A stretch of 64,000 nt of DNA from Pseudarthrobacter oxydans (GCF_030812335.1 NZ_JAUSSN010000002.1:186001-250000); one strand, 5' to 3'. Positions 9,062 to 18,002 are shown, numbered from the stretch's first letter. Numbers and translations: made by a program. The notes: generated by a model from the sequence alone, not told the origin.

Positions 9062-9298
9062 ATGAGCAACCCGGAAATTGAAGAGATCCCCATCCGCGAC
9101 GACATGATCCGGCTCGGCCAGCTGCTGAAGCTGGCCAGCCTGGTCGAGGACGGGGTGGAGGCCGCGGAACTGATCAAGAGCGGGCTCGTGAAGGTCAACG
9201 GTGAGATCGACGAGCGCCGCGGCCGCCAGCTCCACCACGGCGACACCGTCACGGTGAACAACCGGACCGTCCGGATCAGCACGCCCGCCGGGGCCTGA
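9062..9298 (+). CDS. Small S4-domain RNA-binding protein (YbcJ-like)
   Basis: A 78-residue protein that is almost entirely an S4 domain: LGQLLKLASLVEDGVEAAELI, then the typical GLVKVNGEIDERRGRQLHHGD turn and the VTVNN strand. Such free-standing S4 proteins bind structured RNA, usually rRNA. An in-frame upstream ATG at 9020 would add 14 residues overlapping the divergent gene and is not used. No clear ribosome site precedes the ATG. Confidence 0.85.
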   Translation: MSNPEIEEIPIRDDMIRLGQLLKLASLVEDGVEAAELIKSGLVKVNGEIDERRGRQLHHGDTVTVNNRTVRISTPAGA

Positions 9299-9371
9299 CC
9301 CCGACGCCCGACACCATCGACTGGCGCCGGGCGGTTGGACGCCGGACGGCCGGCCGCCCGGCGTCGTGCGG

Positions 9372-10022
9372 CTACTTGTTCAGCACCCCGTGGGTGAGGA
9401 ACTCGGAGACGTGCCCGATTTCCTGCTGGTTGATGCCGTGCCACATCCCGGTGTAGAGCACCTTGGTGAGCTTCACGTGCTTGCGTACCCAGCCCATGGT
9501 GAAGTCGATCTTGTCCGGCGTGATCACCGGATCCTGCTGGTCGCGGCCCCAGAACAAAGGCACCGTCCCGTCCAGTTCGGCGTCGTGGAAGCTGGGGTCA
9601 TTTCCGGCGTCGACGGCAAAACCGGAGAGCCCGACGACGGCGGCATAGTCCGCGGGCCGCCGCCGCAGCAGGGTGGTGGCCAGCGCCATGCCCATCGAGA
9701 AGCCCAGCAGCGTCACGGACGGGTGGTTCGGCCGGACCGAATCCAGCCAGTCCTCCACGTACGAGGCGGACTCCTTGACCGCCTCCAGGGAATAATCGAT
9801 GGATGCGGTCAGCGGAAACCAGGTGAATCCTGCGCCGGACACCATCGGGGCGCGCACCGAGGCCACCGCAAATTCCTGCGGCAGCATGTCCGCCAAGCCC
9901 AGGAGATCCTCTTCGTTGGCCCCGTAGCCGTGCAGCAGGAGCAGGAGCGGCTTTCCCGCACGCTCCTCCTCGGGCTTGGACCATAGGACAACAGGGGCGG
10001 GGAAGGCAGCGGGTTGAGTCAT
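9372..10022 (-). CDS. Carboxylesterase / phospholipase, dienelactone-hydrolase-like alpha/beta hydrolase
   Basis: A 216-residue alpha/beta hydrolase of the phospholipase/carboxylesterase (YpfH/Abhydrolase_2) type. LLLLHGYGANEEDLLGLA gives the oxyanion region (27-44), GFSMG gives nucleophile Ser109, Asp164 lies in RDQQDPVI and His195 in GMWHGI. The nucleophile elbow is GFSMG and not GHSxG, typical for this group. ATG at 10022 begins the conserved sequence. It hydrolyses a small ester or lysophospholipid; the real substrate is not readable. Divergent from the SGNH hydrolase, sharing the control region 10023-10098. Confidence 0.85.
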   Translation of the reverse strand: MTQPAAFPAPVVLWSKPEEERAGKPLLLLLHGYGANEEDLLGLADMLPQEFAVASVRAPMVSGAGFTWFPLTASIDYSLEAVKESASYVEDWLDSVRPNHPSVTLLGFSMGMALATTLLRRRPADYAAVVGLSGFAVDAGNDPSFHDAELDGTVPLFWGRDQQDPVITPDKIDFTMGWVRKHVKLTKVLYTGMWHGINQQEIGHVSEFLTHGVLNK

Positions 10023-10037
10023 GGCTCCATTCTTACA

Positions 10038-10053
10038 GTTACCCGCAGGTAAC
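10038..10053. promoter_or_regulatory. Inverted repeat GTTACC-N4-GGTAAC in divergent region
   Basis: Perfect 6-bp arms with a 4-base spacer between the esterase (start 10022) and the SGNH hydrolase. Directly beside a second imperfect palindrome (10054-10073), so the region looks like an operator cluster. Confidence 0.35.
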
Positions 10054-10073
10054 AACCTACGGTGGCGTAGCTT
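10054..10073. promoter_or_regulatory. Imperfect palindrome AACCTACG-N4-CGTAGCTT, candidate TetR-type operator
   Basis: Twenty bases with arms AACCTACG and CGTAGCTT (one mismatch). Palindromes of this shape occur at actinobacterial lipid-metabolism promoters under TetR-family control; that link is from general knowledge and untested here. Confidence 0.35.
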
Positions 10074-10116
10074 TGCAGGAAGAGTGCACGATAAGAAGGT
10101 GAGCGAAACCGAAGCC

Positions 10117-10968
10117 ATGGAGAACTCTCCAGACAACGCCGTGACCCACCCCTGGACCCGCTATGTGGCCATGGGAGACTCCTTCACGGAAGGCATCGGC
10201 GATCCCGAACCGGCGAGTCCCGGGGGATACCGCGGCTGGGCGGACCGGGTGGCCGAGGAGCTGAGCCGCGGGCACGAGGACTTTGCCTACGCCAACCTCG
10301 CCGTCCGGGGCCGGCTGCTGCAGCAGATCGTGGACCAGCAGCTGGCCCACTGCCTGTCCCTGAGGCCCGACCTTGTGACGCTGTCCGCCGGCGGGAACGA
10401 CCTGATCCGCCCCGGCGGGGATCCGGATGCCCTGGCCGAGAAGCTGGACTCGGTGGTGCAAATCCTTAGCCTGGCCGGGGCCACGGTGGTCCTGTTCAAC
10501 GGTCCCGACACCGGCTCGTCCGTGCTGGGCCGGGTGCGCAGCAAAGTGGCCATCTACAACGAGAACCTCCGCACCATCGCGGCCCGCCACGACGCCGTCA
10601 TCGCGGACATGTGGTCCCTGCGGCAGCTCAATGACCCGCAAATGTGGGACGCGGACCGGCTGCACTTCTCGCCGCTGGGCCACCACACCATCGCGGCCAT
10701 GGTCCTGGATTCCCTCAACGTCGAGCACACCCTGGAACCGCTCTCCCCCAAGCCCCTCCCGCAGCGCAGCTGGCGGCAGGCGCGCTCCGGCGATCTGGTC
10801 TGGGCGCGCGAATACTTCGTGCCCTGGGTGGTCCGCCGGCTCCGGCACCGTTCCTCCGGCGACGGCGTCACGGCCAAGCGGCCGCTCCCGGGCCCGGTTT
10901 TCGGCCCCGGAATGCCGCTCGGTTCGGGCGAGGGGCCCCCCGGCGCCGAAGAGCCCGTGCGCTCCTGA
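10117..10968 (+). CDS. SGNH/GDSL hydrolase
   Basis: A 283-residue SGNH hydrolase. Block I is AMGDSFTEGIGD (Ser near residue 22), block III is LSAGGNDL, and block V is DRLHFSPLGHH with the catalytic Asp/His. The last ~80 residues are a basic, then Pro/Gly-rich tail beyond the catalytic domain. No signal peptide is visible, so it is probably cytoplasmic. The start is ambiguous: ATG at 10117 is used; GTG at 10099 is in frame. It is an esterase or lipase-like enzyme of unknown substrate, divergent from another esterase. Confidence 0.85.
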   Translation: MENSPDNAVTHPWTRYVAMGDSFTEGIGDPEPASPGGYRGWADRVAEELSRGHEDFAYANLAVRGRLLQQIVDQQLAHCLSLRPDLVTLSAGGNDLIRPGGDPDALAEKLDSVVQILSLAGATVVLFNGPDTGSSVLGRVRSKVAIYNENLRTIAARHDAVIADMWSLRQLNDPQMWDADRLHFSPLGHHTIAAMVLDSLNVEHTLEPLSPKPLPQRSWRQARSGDLVWAREYFVPWVVRRLRHRSSGDGVTAKRPLPGPVFGPGMPLGSGEGPPGAEEPVRS

Positions 10969-10996
10969 CCGCCGCTGCCGTGTGCAGGCTGATGTG

Positions 10997-12106
10997 ATGG
11001 ACCCCGACGACGTGGTGCGGTTGCGGCTCCACAGCCAGAGGTTGCGCGAGCCTTTCGCGTCGACGGCGGAGGACGCACTAAAGAACCTGCTGGCCGTGCA
11101 GTCCCAGGAGTTCGCCTACGCCCGCTGGACCCTGGCCCAGCGGAGCGCGGGAGCCACAGCCGCGGCCGTGGAGACCGCCGTGTCCGAGGGCACCATCCTG
11201 CGCACCCACATCCTGAGGCCCACTTGGCACTTTGTGCACCGGGACGATCTGCGCTGGCTGCTGGCGCTCTCCGCACCGCGGCTGCATCAGGGGAACTCGG
11301 GGATGTACCGCCGGACCGGGCTGGATGCCGCGGAGGGCGCGAGGAGCAACCGGGTGCTGGCCGGTGCCGTGGCCGGCGGCGCCCACAAGACCCGGGAGCA
11401 GCTCGCCGAGGAGCTGCGGAAGGCTGGCCAGGCTTCCGAGGGCCTTGGGCTGGCCTACCGGATCATGTTCGCCGAGGCCAGCGGTGTGCTGGTCAGCGGC
11501 AGGCCGGTGCGGAGCGCGGGAGGTGCGCTGAAGCAGAGTTACGCGCTCTTCGAGGAGCGGGTCCCCGCTGCCCCGGCGGGGCTGATGGATCGCCCGGCCG
11601 CCCTGGCCGAGCTGGTCCGGAGGTACTTCGCCAGCCGCGGCCCGGCGACGGAGAAGGACTGCGCGGACTGGTCGGGGCTGACGCTGGCGGATGTCCGGGC
11701 AGGGCTGCGGCTGGTGCGGGACAGCACTCCCGGGACGCTCGAAACCGTGCGGATCGACGGCGTGGAGTTCCACTTCGGGCCGGAACCGGCCATCACCACT
11801 GCAGCCGGCGGTCCGCCCCGGATTGACCTGATCCAGTGCTATGACGAATACGTCATGGGGTACTCCGTGTCGCGGCACTATTTGGGTGGAGAAGCCCCCA
11901 GGGCCCCGGTCGCCGGCAACCCGGTACACGTGGTCCTCCGGGACGGCCGGCTCGCCGGCGTGTGGCGGCACCGCTTCACCGGCGGCCGCTGCGAGCTCGC
12001 GGTTCGGCTGCACGCCCGGACAGATCCCGAGGCGGAACCCGGGATCCGCCCGGCGGTAGCCTCGTACGGCAGTTTCCTGGGGATGCCGACTGTCCTCGTC
12101 GCCTAA
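10997..12106 (+). CDS. Winged-helix DNA-binding domain protein (HTH_42, YcaQ/AlkZ-like)
   Basis: A 369-residue protein of the HTH_42 (DUF1006) family. Seen are the N-terminal LLAVQSQEFAYARWTL block (Q-x-Q characteristic of AlkZ-like proteins, about residues 30-46), THILRPTWHFV (75-85), and the C-terminal CYDEYVMGY. Members include DNA glycosylases that unhook interstrand crosslinks, so a DNA-repair role is possible; many actinobacterial members are uncharacterised. The ATG has AGG eight bases upstream. It follows the SGNH gene by 28 bases and may be co-transcribed. Confidence 0.85.
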   Translation: MDPDDVVRLRLHSQRLREPFASTAEDALKNLLAVQSQEFAYARWTLAQRSAGATAAAVETAVSEGTILRTHILRPTWHFVHRDDLRWLLALSAPRLHQGNSGMYRRTGLDAAEGARSNRVLAGAVAGGAHKTREQLAEELRKAGQASEGLGLAYRIMFAEASGVLVSGRPVRSAGGALKQSYALFEERVPAAPAGLMDRPAALAELVRRYFASRGPATEKDCADWSGLTLADVRAGLRLVRDSTPGTLETVRIDGVEFHFGPEPAITTAAGGPPRIDLIQCYDEYVMGYSVSRHYLGGEAPRAPVAGNPVHVVLRDGRLAGVWRHRFTGGRCELAVRLHARTDPEAEPGIRPAVASYGSFLGMPTVLVA

Positions 12107-12188
12107 CGGAGCCGCTGCCACGGTCCGGGCACCACGGCCCGGGTGTGGGCGTTAAGCTGGAAGAACACTTCCTGAGAGGCCCGGTACC

Positions 12189-12782
12189 GTGAACAATCTG
12201 TTCCTATGGATCATCATTTTGTCATTCCTGATCCCGATCGCGATGCGCTACTACAAGAAGTCGGTGCGCGGCCGGAACCAGAACCAGGGCATGCCCGGCG
12301 GCCCGGACCAGTTCGGGCAGTTCCCCGGCGACGCTCCGGGCCAGTACCCGGGGCAGCAGAACAAGCAGCCGCGTGACGGTTTTACCCAGCGGGACTACTA
12401 CGGCGCCTTCGGCCAGCTCGGCGCTCCGCAGCAGCCCGCGCCGCCGGCCAACCAGCAGTACCCCGGCCAGCCCTACCCCGGCCAGCAGGGCTACCAGCCC
12501 CCCGTCCCCTATGAGGACAGCCCGAATTACCCCGGCAACCAGCCCCAGCCCTTCCCGCAGCGGGACGCGCAGCAGTTCAACGCGCCGCAGTCCAACACTC
12601 CCCGGTCCAACACCTGGCAGCCCGACAGCCAGCAGCCGTCGGGCCCCGCGGTGCCCCCGCCGCCGCCGGCCCCGCAGGGCTTCCGGGCGCGCAAGCTCGC
12701 GGAACTGGACCAGCGGTACAGCGAGGGCGAGCTGTCCATGGAGGACTACATGGCCCAGCGCACGGAGATCATGAAGGGCTAG
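12189..12782 (+). CDS. Membrane-anchored Gln/Pro-rich protein with SHOCT-like C-terminus
   Basis: A 197-residue protein of unknown function. One N-terminal membrane segment (residues 4-20) is followed by a basic stop-transfer RYYKKSVRGR, a long Q/P/G/N/Y low-complexity region with YPGQ-type repeats and a clean 15-bp tandem array (12570-12629). It ends in a short helical module RKLAELDQRYSEGELSMEDY that resembles a SHOCT domain. GTG at 12189 is set by GAGAGG nine bases upstream. The low-complexity body suggests a surface or scaffold role, but that is speculation. Confidence 0.75.
   Translation: MNNLFLWIIILSFLIPIAMRYYKKSVRGRNQNQGMPGGPDQFGQFPGDAPGQYPGQQNKQPRDGFTQRDYYGAFGQLGAPQQPAPPANQQYPGQPYPGQQGYQPPVPYEDSPNYPGNQPQPFPQRDAQQFNAPQSNTPRSNTWQPDSQQPSGPAVPPPPPAPQGFRARKLAELDQRYSEGELSMEDYMAQRTEIMKG
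12570..12629 (+). repeat. 15-bp tandem array, four units
   Basis: Units at 12570, 12585, 12600 and 12615 (CAGCAGTTCAACGCG, CCGCAGTCCAACACT and two more) encode pentapeptides around Q(F/S)N(A/T)P in the low-complexity region. Confidence 0.85.
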
Positions 12783-12795
12783 CCCCGCCACACAG

Positions 12796-12858
12796 CAACG
12801 CGGGGTCACTCCGCGCCCAGGATCCGGTACCGGATGGGCGCGGAGTGACCCCGCGTTG
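12796..12858. terminator. Long palindrome (family A copy 1), probable bidirectional terminator
   Basis: Perfect 24-bp arms (12796-12819 and 12835-12858), with an inner palindrome CCGGTACCGG in the loop, followed by TTTTGTTT on the plus side. Lies between convergent genes (12189-12782 plus, mmsA minus). The CAACGCGGGGTCAC arm start recurs at 22071 and 37983. Confidence 0.8.
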
Positions 12859-12920
12859 TTTTGTTTGAAGCGGGCCGGGCCGGGCGGCCGGGACAGGCTG
12901 ACCCGGGCCGGCCGGCTGGT

Positions 12921-14405
12921 CTAGTCGACCTGGGGGAAGCCGAGGTCGATCACCGAGGTGGACGGGTCCGGCCAGCGGGTGGTGACGACCTTGCCGCGGG
13001 TGTAGAAGCGGATGCTCTCCGGGCCGTACATGTGCGTGTCGCCGAAGAGCGAGTTCTTCCAGCCGCCGAAGGAGAAGGTTCCCACCGGAACCGGGATCGG
13101 CACGTTGACGCCCACCATGCCGGCCTCGACGTCGAACTCGAATTGCCGCGCGGCGCCGCCGTCGCGGGTGAAGATCGCCACGCCGTTGCCGAACTCGTTG
13201 TCGTTGACGAGCTTGACGGCGTCGGCGTAGGTCTCGACGCGGACCACGGACAGGACCGGGCCGAAGATCTCGTCGTCGTAGACCTTCATGCCGGGCTTGA
13301 CGTGGTCAATGAGGCTGACGCCGATGAAGAAGCCGTTGGAGTCGAACTTCTGCTCCCGGCCGTCCACCACCACGGTGGCGCCTTCCTGGGCCGCGCCGGC
13401 GACGTAGGAGGCGACCTTGGCGCGGTGCTCGGCGGTGATCAGCGGGCCCATCTGCGACGCCGGGTCGGTCCCGGGGCCGATCTTCAGGGTGCCCATCCGG
13501 GTGGTGATGGCCCCGACCAGCTCATCGGCGATGTTCCCGACGGCGACCAGGACGCTGACGGCCATGCAGCGCTCGCCGGCGGAGCCGTAAGCGGCGGACA
13601 CGGCGGCGTCGGCGGCCATGTTCAGGTCCGCGTCCGGCAGGACCACCATGTGGTTCTTGGCCCCGCCCAGGGCCTGCACGCGCTTGCCGTGGTCGGCGGC
13701 GCGCTTGTAGATGGACTGGGCGATCGGCGTCGAGCCGACGAAGCTGATGGCCTTGACGTCCGGGTGTTCGAGCAGCACGTCAACGGCCTCCTTGTCGCCG
13801 TGCACGACGTTGAGGACGCCGACGGGCAGGCCGGCCTCGGCGAAGACCTGCGCGATAAAGATGGCCGAGGACGGGTCCTTTTCGCTGGGCTTGAGCAGCA
13901 CGGTGTTGCCGCAAGCCAGGGCACTGCCGATCATCCACAGCGGCACCATGGCCGGGAAGTTGAACGGGGTGATGCAGGCGACCACACCGACCGGCTGGCG
14001 CACCGAGTGGACGTCGACGCCGGTGGCCACCTGCTCGGAGCGCTCGCCCTTGAGGGCGTGGGACAGCCCGGTGGCGAACTCGATGTTCTCCAGGCCGCGG
14101 GTGATCTCGCCCTCGGCGTCGGAGAGGACCTTGCCGTGTTCGCTGGTCAGCAGGGCGGCGAGTTCGGGCCGGCGTTGCATCAGCAGTTCGCGGACCTTGA
14201 AGAAGATGTTGGTGCGCTTGCCCAGGCTGGTGGCGCGCCAGCCGGGCAATGCGGCGCGGGCGGCCTGGACGGCTTCCTCGACGCGGGCGGCGGAGGCCAG
14301 GGCGACCTCTTTCTCCTGCTCGCCGGTGGCCGGGTTGAAGACCGGGCCGTAGCGCTCGGCGTCGGAAATCAGGGCGCCGTTGATGAAGTGCGGAATGCGT
14401 TCCAT
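12921..14405 (-). CDS. mmsA: CoA-acylating methylmalonate-semialdehyde dehydrogenase
   Basis: A 494-residue aldehyde dehydrogenase converting (methyl)malonate semialdehyde plus CoA and NAD+ to propionyl- or acetyl-CoA in valine and inositol catabolism. It has the Asn149 block TPFNFPAM, catalytic Cys280 in AGERCMAVS, and LGGAKNH at 247-253. The last replaces the catalytic-Glu motif of hydrolytic ALDHs and is typical of the CoA-dependent MMSDH subfamily. ATG at 14405 follows a purine-rich GAAAGAGA site. It sits 58 bases downstream of mmsB in the same operon. Confidence 0.95.
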   Translation of the reverse strand: MERIPHFINGALISDAERYGPVFNPATGEQEKEVALASAARVEEAVQAARAALPGWRATSLGKRTNIFFKVRELLMQRRPELAALLTSEHGKVLSDAEGEITRGLENIEFATGLSHALKGERSEQVATGVDVHSVRQPVGVVACITPFNFPAMVPLWMIGSALACGNTVLLKPSEKDPSSAIFIAQVFAEAGLPVGVLNVVHGDKEAVDVLLEHPDVKAISFVGSTPIAQSIYKRAADHGKRVQALGGAKNHMVVLPDADLNMAADAAVSAAYGSAGERCMAVSVLVAVGNIADELVGAITTRMGTLKIGPGTDPASQMGPLITAEHRAKVASYVAGAAQEGATVVVDGREQKFDSNGFFIGVSLIDHVKPGMKVYDDEIFGPVLSVVRVETYADAVKLVNDNEFGNGVAIFTRDGGAARQFEFDVEAGMVGVNVPIPVPVGTFSFGGWKNSLFGDTHMYGPESIRFYTRGKVVTTRWPDPSTSVIDLGFPQVD

Positions 14406-14463
14406 GGTGTGGTCTCTTTCGTGTGGTGCAGGTTCAGGGGGTGCGGCCGGCTGCGGGGCAGGG

Positions 14464-15366
14464 CTACTTGGACGTGTCGAGGGTGCCGTCGACCAGCTTG
14501 ACGATCGCGGAGCAGTCCATGCCGGCCTTGCCGGAGTCGATGAGGCGCTGGAAGAGCTGCTGGACGTGCTCGCCGATTTCCAGCGGGGTGCCGGTGTCCC
14601 GGGCCGCGCTGATGGCCAGCCCGATGTCCTTGTTGGCCAGCTCGGTGGTGAAGGTCGGGGCGAAGTCGTTGTTGGAGGCCGCGGTGGGGACCACACCGGC
14701 GACCGGGTACCAGGTGCGCAGGGCCCAGCTGTCGCCGGAGGACACGGACGCGATGTCCCAGAAGACCTGTTTGTCCAGTCCGAGCCGGTCGGCCAGCACG
14801 GCGCCTTCCGCGGTCGAGGCCAGGTTGATGAAGAGCATGAGGTTGTTGCAGATCTTCGCGGCCTGGCCGGTGGTGGCGCCGCCGGTGGGAATGATGTTCG
14901 CCGCCATCGGCCTGATGTACTCCGTGGCCTCGGCCACCGCACCTGCCTCGCCGCCGATCATGAAGGTCAGGGTGGCGGCCTTCGCGCCGCTCATCCCGCC
15001 GGAAACCGGGGCGTCGACGAAGCGGAAGCCGGCGGCAGCGGCGGCGTCGTGCAGGGCCTGGGCGGAGGCGATGTCGATCGTGGAGGAATCCACCAGCAGG
15101 GTGCGCGTGTCCGCGTGGGCCAGGACGCCGTCCTCGCCGAGGTAGACGGCGCGGGCGTGCTCGCCCTTGGGGAGCATCGAGAAGACGACGTCGGCGCCGT
15201 TGACCGCGTCGGCGATGCTTCCGGCGGGCTTGACGCCGCCGGCGACCGCGGCGGCAACGGCCTCGGCGTTAAGGTCGAAACCGCGGACGTCGTGGCCGGC
15301 CTTGACGAGGTTTACTGACATGGATCCGCCCATGTTCCCCAGTCCGATCCAAGCGATTACAGCCAT
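14464..15366 (-). CDS. mmsB: 3-hydroxyisobutyrate dehydrogenase
   Basis: A 300-residue beta-hydroxyacid dehydrogenase oxidising 3-hydroxyisobutyrate to methylmalonate semialdehyde, the substrate of the next gene. The N-terminal NAD-binding motif is GLGNMGGSMS; the substrate loop DAPVSGGMSGA and catalytic Lys in NKDIGLA are present, with CNNLMLF matching the family. AAGGAG precedes the ATG at 15366. It is first in the mmsB-mmsA operon and divergent from a LysR gene that is the likely regulator. Confidence 0.95.
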   Translation of the reverse strand: MAVIAWIGLGNMGGSMSVNLVKAGHDVRGFDLNAEAVAAAVAGGVKPAGSIADAVNGADVVFSMLPKGEHARAVYLGEDGVLAHADTRTLLVDSSTIDIASAQALHDAAAAAGFRFVDAPVSGGMSGAKAATLTFMIGGEAGAVAEATEYIRPMAANIIPTGGATTGQAAKICNNLMLFINLASTAEGAVLADRLGLDKQVFWDIASVSSGDSWALRTWYPVAGVVPTAASNNDFAPTFTTELANKDIGLAISAARDTGTPLEIGEHVQQLFQRLIDSGKAGMDCSAIVKLVDGTLDTSK

Positions 15367-15478
15367 GGCATAAGCTCCTTTGCTTTGCGTCGTGCGCGTG
15401 ATCCGGCCAGTCGCCGGATGTTCCGTGTCAAGCATCACACCCTGTTACAGTGCAATCAAGGGAAAAAACTACAGATGG

Positions 15479-15498
15479 TATGTGCATGGATGCACATA
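15479..15498. promoter_or_regulatory. Perfect inverted repeat TATGTGCA-N4-TGCACATA, candidate LysR operator
   Basis: Eight-base perfect arms with a four-base spacer in the 153-bp region between mmsB and the LysR start. The position, 22 bases before the LysR GTG, suits autoregulation and control of mmsBA. Confidence 0.5.
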
Positions 15499-15519
15499 CC
15501 CGAATCCAGGGGAGTTCTT

Positions 15520-16425
15520 GTGGACCTGCGGCGGCTTCCGAGTCCGGACGATCTGCTGATCCTGCTGACCGTGGCACGGCTGGGCAGGTTCAATGCGGTG
15601 GCGGAGACCCTCGGCACCACGCACACCACCATCTCCCGCCGGATCCTGGCGCTGGACAAACAGCTGGGCGGACGCACCCTGGAGCGGAGCCCGCACGGCT
15701 GGGAGCTGACGGACCTGGGCCAGGACGCCGTGGCGGCCGCCGAGGCGATCGAGGGCACCCTCGGAGCGCTCACGAACCGGATCGCGCACTCCGAGGACGT
15801 GCTCTCCGGACTGGTCCGGATCAGCACCCCGGACGGCTTCGGCGCCGAATTTGTCGCGCCGGCGCTCGTCCGGCTGCAGCAGGGCCATCCGCAGCTCAAC
15901 GTCGAAATGCTCAGCGCCACCCGTAAGGTCAGCCAGAACCGGTCCGGGGTGGATCTTGAGGTGGTGGTGGGCAATCTGGACGTCAGCAATGCGCAGACCA
16001 TCTTCCTGTCCAACTACTTCCTCCGGCTGTACACCAGCCCGCAGTACGCCCGCGAACACGGCCTGCCGGCGACGCTCGACGACGTCCGGCAGCACGGCTT
16101 TGTCTCCTACGTGGAGTCGGCGCTGCAGGTCGCCGAACTGGGCCACCGCTCCACCCAGCTTCCCGTGCCGCGCTCCAGCTTCCAGGCCACCAGCATCTTC
16201 GCCCAGCTGGAGGCTGTCCGGCACGGCGCCGGGATCGGCCTGCTGCCCAACTTCCTGGCGGTCGGCGACCCCGATTTCGTGCCGGTACTGCCGGACGACT
16301 TCCAGCGGCAGCTTCCGATCTGGGCGGTGGCCCGCGCGGAATCGCTGCGGTCGGCCCCCGTGCAGGCCGTCCTCGCAGCGGTCCGGACCGAAATTTCCGA
16401 CCGCCAGGAGGTCCTGGCAGGCTGA
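15520..16425 (+). CDS. LysR family transcriptional regulator, probable regulator of mmsBA
   Basis: A 301-residue LysR-type regulator. The N-terminal winged helix reads LLILLTVARLGRFNAVAETLG followed by THTTISRRILALDKQLG (about residues 12-55). The effector-binding region follows, with ISTPDGFG starting the first subdomain. GTG at 15520 is set by GGGGAG five bases upstream; an ATG at 15475 is in frame but lies within the palindrome region and lacks a ribosome site. Its divergence from mmsB suggests that it responds to a valine-pathway intermediate, an inference. Confidence 0.85.
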   Translation: MDLRRLPSPDDLLILLTVARLGRFNAVAETLGTTHTTISRRILALDKQLGGRTLERSPHGWELTDLGQDAVAAAEAIEGTLGALTNRIAHSEDVLSGLVRISTPDGFGAEFVAPALVRLQQGHPQLNVEMLSATRKVSQNRSGVDLEVVVGNLDVSNAQTIFLSNYFLRLYTSPQYAREHGLPATLDDVRQHGFVSYVESALQVAELGHRSTQLPVPRSSFQATSIFAQLEAVRHGAGIGLLPNFLAVGDPDFVPVLPDDFQRQLPIWAVARAESLRSAPVQAVLAAVRTEISDRQEVLAG

Positions 16426-16456
16426 GCCGCTCTGGCCGGTCGAGCCTCTCCAACGG

Positions 16457-16495
16457 CAACAGCCCGGCCCCCGCGTTGCGGGGACCGGGCTGTTG
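16457..16495. terminator. Stem-loop terminator between convergent genes
   Basis: Arms 16457-16474 and 16478-16495, 18 bp with one mismatch and a GTT loop, between the LysR and MFS stops. A moderately T-rich stretch follows on the plus strand. Confidence 0.75.
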
Positions 16496-16533
16496 CTGGT
16501 TCTCATAACTTTTCTAGCGGTTACTTCCTGCTG

Positions 16534-17913
16534 TTACTTCTTGCTGGCGGCCAGCAGGTCCGCGGTGCCCTGGGCATCGGCGGCATCAACGTCGTGCAGC
16601 GAGATGCCGCGGGTTTCCTTGAGGAAGAACACCGCCACCATCGTGACCACACAGGCGCCGAGGAGGTAGATGGCCACCGGAGTGGACGACTTGAACTGGC
16701 TTAGCAGGGCGACGGCGATGATCGGGGCCAGCGAACCGGCGACGATCGAGGTGACCTGGTAGCCCAGCGAGACGCCGGAGTAGCGCATCCGGGTCGGGAA
16801 CATTTCGGCCATGAGGGCCGGCTGGCCGGCGTACATCAGGGCATGGAAGAGCAGGCCGATGGTGATCGCCGCGAGGATGATGAGGTCGTTCTTGGTGTCC
16901 ATCATCGGGAAGGCGAAGAAGCCCCAGGTGCCGCCGAGGATAGCGCCGGCCATGTAGACGGGCTTGCGGCCGAAATGGTCGGACATGCGGCCGACCATCG
17001 GGATCACGGCGAAGTGGATTGCGTGCGCCACCAGCAGCAGGAGCAGGATGCGGGAGGTGTCCGTCTGGACGATGACCTTCAGGTACGTGATGGAGAAGGT
17101 GACCACGAGGTAGTAGAGGATGTTCTCCGCGAACCGCAGACCCATGGCGGTGAAGACGCCACGCGGGTAGCGGCGGAAGACTTCGGCGACGCCGTAGCCC
17201 TTGTTCTCAACGGTGACCTCTTTGCGGGCCTCCAGGAAGATCGGGGCGTCCTGGACCTTGGTCCGGATGTAGTAACCGACGACCACGATCACGGCGGAAA
17301 GCCAGAAGGCCACACGCCAGCCCCAGCTGAGGAAGTCGGCGGAGGACAGCGTGGCGGACAGGGTGAACAGCACACCGGTGGCGAGCAGGTTGCCCATCGG
17401 GACGGCGGACTGCGGCCAGGAGGACCAGAAACCGCGGGACTTGCTGGGGCTGTGCTCGGCAACGAGGAGGACGGCGCCGCCCCATTCGCCGCCGACGGCG
17501 AAGCCCTGGACAAAGCGCAGGAACACGAGGAGGGCCGGTGCCCAGTAGCCGATCTGCTCGAAGGTCGGCAGGCAGCCCATCGCGAAGGTTGCAACGCCGA
17601 CCAGGACGATACTCAGCTGGAGCAGCTGCTTGCGGCCGAACTTGTCGCCGAAGTGGCCAAAGACGATGCCGCCGATCGGGCGGGCGACGAAACCAACGGC
17701 GTACGTGACGAAAGCGGCAATAATGCCGTCCAGTTCCGTGCCGGAGTTCGGGAAGAACAACTTACCAAAGACAAGGGTGGCGGCCGAGGCGTAGAGGAAG
17801 AACTCATACCATTCGACAACGGTGCCGGCCATGGAGGCCGTTACTACCTTCTTCAATCCGGACGACTTGACGTCTTCCTCTTCCGGGCGCCTGGCGGCGT
17901 TTTGTGTACTCAT
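16534..17913 (-). CDS. MFS transporter, metabolite:H+ symporter (MHS) family
   Basis: A 459-residue, twelve-segment MFS transporter of the MHS subfamily (ProP/ShiA/KgtP-like). VEWYEFFLYASAA opens TM1, GHFGDKFGRK is the cytoplasmic loop 2-3 motif, RFVQGFAVGGEWGGAVL covers TM4, and GRMSDHFGRKP is the loop 8-9 repeat. AAGGAG is close before the ATG at 17913. The substrate is probably an organic acid or osmolyte; proximity to mmsBA and the shared type of operator suggest a branched-chain or hydroxy acid, which is speculative. Confidence 0.85.
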   Translation of the reverse strand: MSTQNAARRPEEEDVKSSGLKKVVTASMAGTVVEWYEFFLYASAATLVFGKLFFPNSGTELDGIIAAFVTYAVGFVARPIGGIVFGHFGDKFGRKQLLQLSIVLVGVATFAMGCLPTFEQIGYWAPALLVFLRFVQGFAVGGEWGGAVLLVAEHSPSKSRGFWSSWPQSAVPMGNLLATGVLFTLSATLSSADFLSWGWRVAFWLSAVIVVVGYYIRTKVQDAPIFLEARKEVTVENKGYGVAEVFRRYPRGVFTAMGLRFAENILYYLVVTFSITYLKVIVQTDTSRILLLLLVAHAIHFAVIPMVGRMSDHFGRKPVYMAGAILGGTWGFFAFPMMDTKNDLIILAAITIGLLFHALMYAGQPALMAEMFPTRMRYSGVSLGYQVTSIVAGSLAPIIAVALLSQFKSSTPVAIYLLGACVVTMVAVFFLKETRGISLHDVDAADAQGTADLLAASKK

Positions 17914-18002
17914 TTCGACTCCTTCGATGTCTCCGTCGACACCCTATGGACCTCTGGGCAATGGACGCCTGTGATTTGTGACACGCGGCATCATTCTCAA
18001 TG

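Noticed and set aside
12861..14501. 546-codon open frame opposite mmsA
   Set aside because: Antisense to a well-conserved dehydrogenase; no family features.
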